A DNA stretch of 64,000 nt from Citrobacter rodentium NBRC 105723 = DSM 16636 (GTDB lineage Bacteria > Pseudomonadota > Gammaproteobacteria > Enterobacterales > Enterobacteriaceae), in contig NZ_CP082833.1 of assembly GCF_021278985.1 (NCBI RefSeq), positions 2,976,001-3,040,000 of the forward strand, given 5' to 3'. This document shows positions 63,006 through 64,000 of the stretch, piece after piece (the first letter of the stretch is position 1; each line of letters begins with the position of its first letter). A program made the translations under genes and the position numbers. The notes under the pieces were generated by a model. That model did no database searches. It was not told the origin of the DNA and saw nothing but the letters and a program-made list of their open reading frames with translations.

Positions 63006-63677
63006 ATGGGTCACAACACGCAACACACAACGCACACGCAGCAAAAGGTTGGATGGGGCGGCTACCTCGCCTTTTTCATTACCATTATCTTTTTTTCAGG
63101 GATGTTTTCTAAATCCACCGAGTGGTGGCGGGTCTTTGATTTCACCGTACTCAACGGGGCGTTTGGTCATATAAGCGCCACGGGAGAAAGCGCGCTGTCG
63201 TTTCGGGGAACCGGCGGGAGCGGGGCGAAGGATGGTTTTCTTTTCGCCCTTGAACTGGCGCCATCGGTGATTTTGTCGCTCGGTATTATCTCCGTGACCG
63301 AAGGGTTAGGCGGATTGCGCGCCGCGCAGCAGCTGATGACGCCGGTCCTGCGCCCGTTGCTTGGGATCCCGGGGATCTGCTCACTGGCGCTGATTGCCAA
63401 CCTGCAAAATACCGATGCCGCGGCGGGGATGACCAAAGAACTGGCCGACGAAGGGATTATTTCTGAACAGGAACGCGCCATTTTCGTCACCTGGCAAACC
63501 AGCGGCAGCGCCTGTATCACCAACTATTTCTCCTCCGGCGCGGCGCTGTTTACCACCATTACCGTGCCGGTGATCACGCCGCTGGCGGTGATTTTAGTCT
63601 TCAAATTTGTGGGGGCGAACCTGCTCAGGCTGTGGATTTCGCAGCTTGAAAACCGCCGCCTGCAGCGGGAGGCGTAA
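63006..63677 (+). CDS. YjiH-like membrane protein (nucleoside-recognition/GATE domain)
   Basis: A 223-residue inner-membrane protein like E. coli YjiH, with about five or six hydrophobic segments (YLAFFITIIFFSGMFS, SVILSLGIISVTEGLGGL) and the conserved NTDAAAGMTKELADEG and TSGSACITNYFSSG motifs. It belongs to the GATE/SpmA family, suspected transporters of unknown substrate. In E. coli yjiGH are next to the isoaspartyl dipeptidase gene iadA; here the pair follows perM with no iadA in view. AGGAG lies 8 bases upstream of ATG. It is paired with the next gene one base after its stop. Confidence 0.85.
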   Translation: MGHNTQHTTHTQQKVGWGGYLAFFITIIFFSGMFSKSTEWWRVFDFTVLNGAFGHISATGESALSFRGTGGSGAKDGFLFALELAPSVILSLGIISVTEGLGGLRAAQQLMTPVLRPLLGIPGICSLALIANLQNTDAAAGMTKELADEGIISEQERAIFVTWQTSGSACITNYFSSGAALFTTITVPVITPLAVILVFKFVGANLLRLWISQLENRRLQREA

Positions 63678-63678
63678 G

Positions 63679-64000
63679 ATGACCGCACAGACAAATAAAA
63701 ATGTGATGGATATGTTTATTGACGGGGCGCGGCGCGGGTTTACCATCGCCACGACCAGTCTGCTTCCTAACGTGGTGATGGCGTTTGTGATTATTCAGGC
63801 GCTTAAAGTGACGGGGCTGTTGGATATTGTTGGCCGCGTATTCGAGCCCGTCATGGCGCTGTGGGGACTGCCGGGCGAGTCGGCGACCGTCCTGCTGGCC
63901 GCGGTAATGAGTATGGGCGGCGGCGTGGGCGTTTGCGCGAGCCTGGTGGTCGCGGGTTCTCTTAGCGGTCACGATGCCACCGTTCTGCTGCCCGCCATCT
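63679..64000 (+). CDS. YjiG-like membrane protein, 3' end outside window
   Basis: The first 107 codons of a protein like E. coli YjiG (about 153 residues), the SpmB-type partner of the YjiH-like protein. It opens NVMDMFIDGARRGFTIATTSLLPNVVMAFVI and continues with GLPGESATVLLAAVMSMGGGVGV. ATG 63679 comes one base after the upstream stop, so the two are co-translated and likely form one membrane complex. The frame is cut by the right edge of the window, so nothing can be said of its end. Confidence 0.85.
   Translation, partial: MTAQTNKNVMDMFIDGARRGFTIATTSLLPNVVMAFVIIQALKVTGLLDIVGRVFEPVMALWGLPGESATVLLAAVMSMGGGVGVCASLVVAGSLSGHDATVLLPAI

Overview
The window is a chromosomal stretch of a gamma-proteobacterium of the family Enterobacteriaceae, close to Escherichia, Salmonella and Citrobacter. 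The evidence is gene-by-gene synteny with the E. coli suhB-isc-pbpC-hisS-gua-ppk-purM-upp-bepA region, protein lengths that mostly match E. coli to the residue, and the family-typical repeats (REP/BIME and one 127-bp ERIC). The genus cannot be fixed from the sequence alone; a Citrobacter-like organism would fit. Accessory blocks absent from E. coli K-12 at this place break the synteny.

Layout. 1-4,080: 3' part of a sugar-porter gene, a translationally coupled aldose 1-epimerase, hcaT and convergent csiE. 4,260-11,490: accessory carbohydrate operon on the minus strand (periplasmic binding protein, double ABC ATPase, two permeases, FGGY pentulose-type kinase, SIS-domain isomerase) with its own terminator and a long AT-rich upstream gap, but no regulator. 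11,495-13,104: a DUF1007 protein and a NicO-type Ni/Co exporter, overlapping. 13,196-22,955: suhB, trmJ, then the iron-sulphur operon iscRSUA-hscBA-fdx-iscX-pepB, plus sseB. Two abutting IscR type-1 sites lie before iscR and an ERIC element sits between iscA and hscB. 23,000-31,508: possible small RNA, sseA, yfhM (bacterial alpha-2-macroglobulin) and pbpC, which is frameshifted.

31,676-47,009: ndk, rlmN, rodZ, ispG, hisS, yfgM, bamB, der and yfgJ; then an accessory protealysin/emfourin (M4 protease plus inhibitor) pair, xseA and guaBA. 47,010-57,846: yfgG, yfgF (with an FNR-type promoter), ppk-ppx, purMN (PurR box) and upp-uraA (UTP-sensing start region). 57,941-64,000: hda with a CTG start, a decayed rpn-family nuclease gene, yfgD, bepA (sigma-E promoter), perM, and a yjiH-yjiG pair cut by the window edge.

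Most of the window is conserved housekeeping: Fe-S cluster assembly, cell-envelope quality control (BamB, BepA, YfgM, YfhM/PbpC, RodZ), nucleotide synthesis and salvage (GuaBA, PurMN, Upp/UraA, Ndk), polyphosphate turnover and control of initiation (Hda). The points most worth a second look are the uncharacterised kinase/isomerase/ABC operon, two recently broken genes whose lesions can be located (pbpC and rpn), the ERIC inside the isc operon, the paired IscR operators, and the protease-inhibitor pair. I found no CRISPR array, tRNA, rRNA, intact insertion sequence or prophage.
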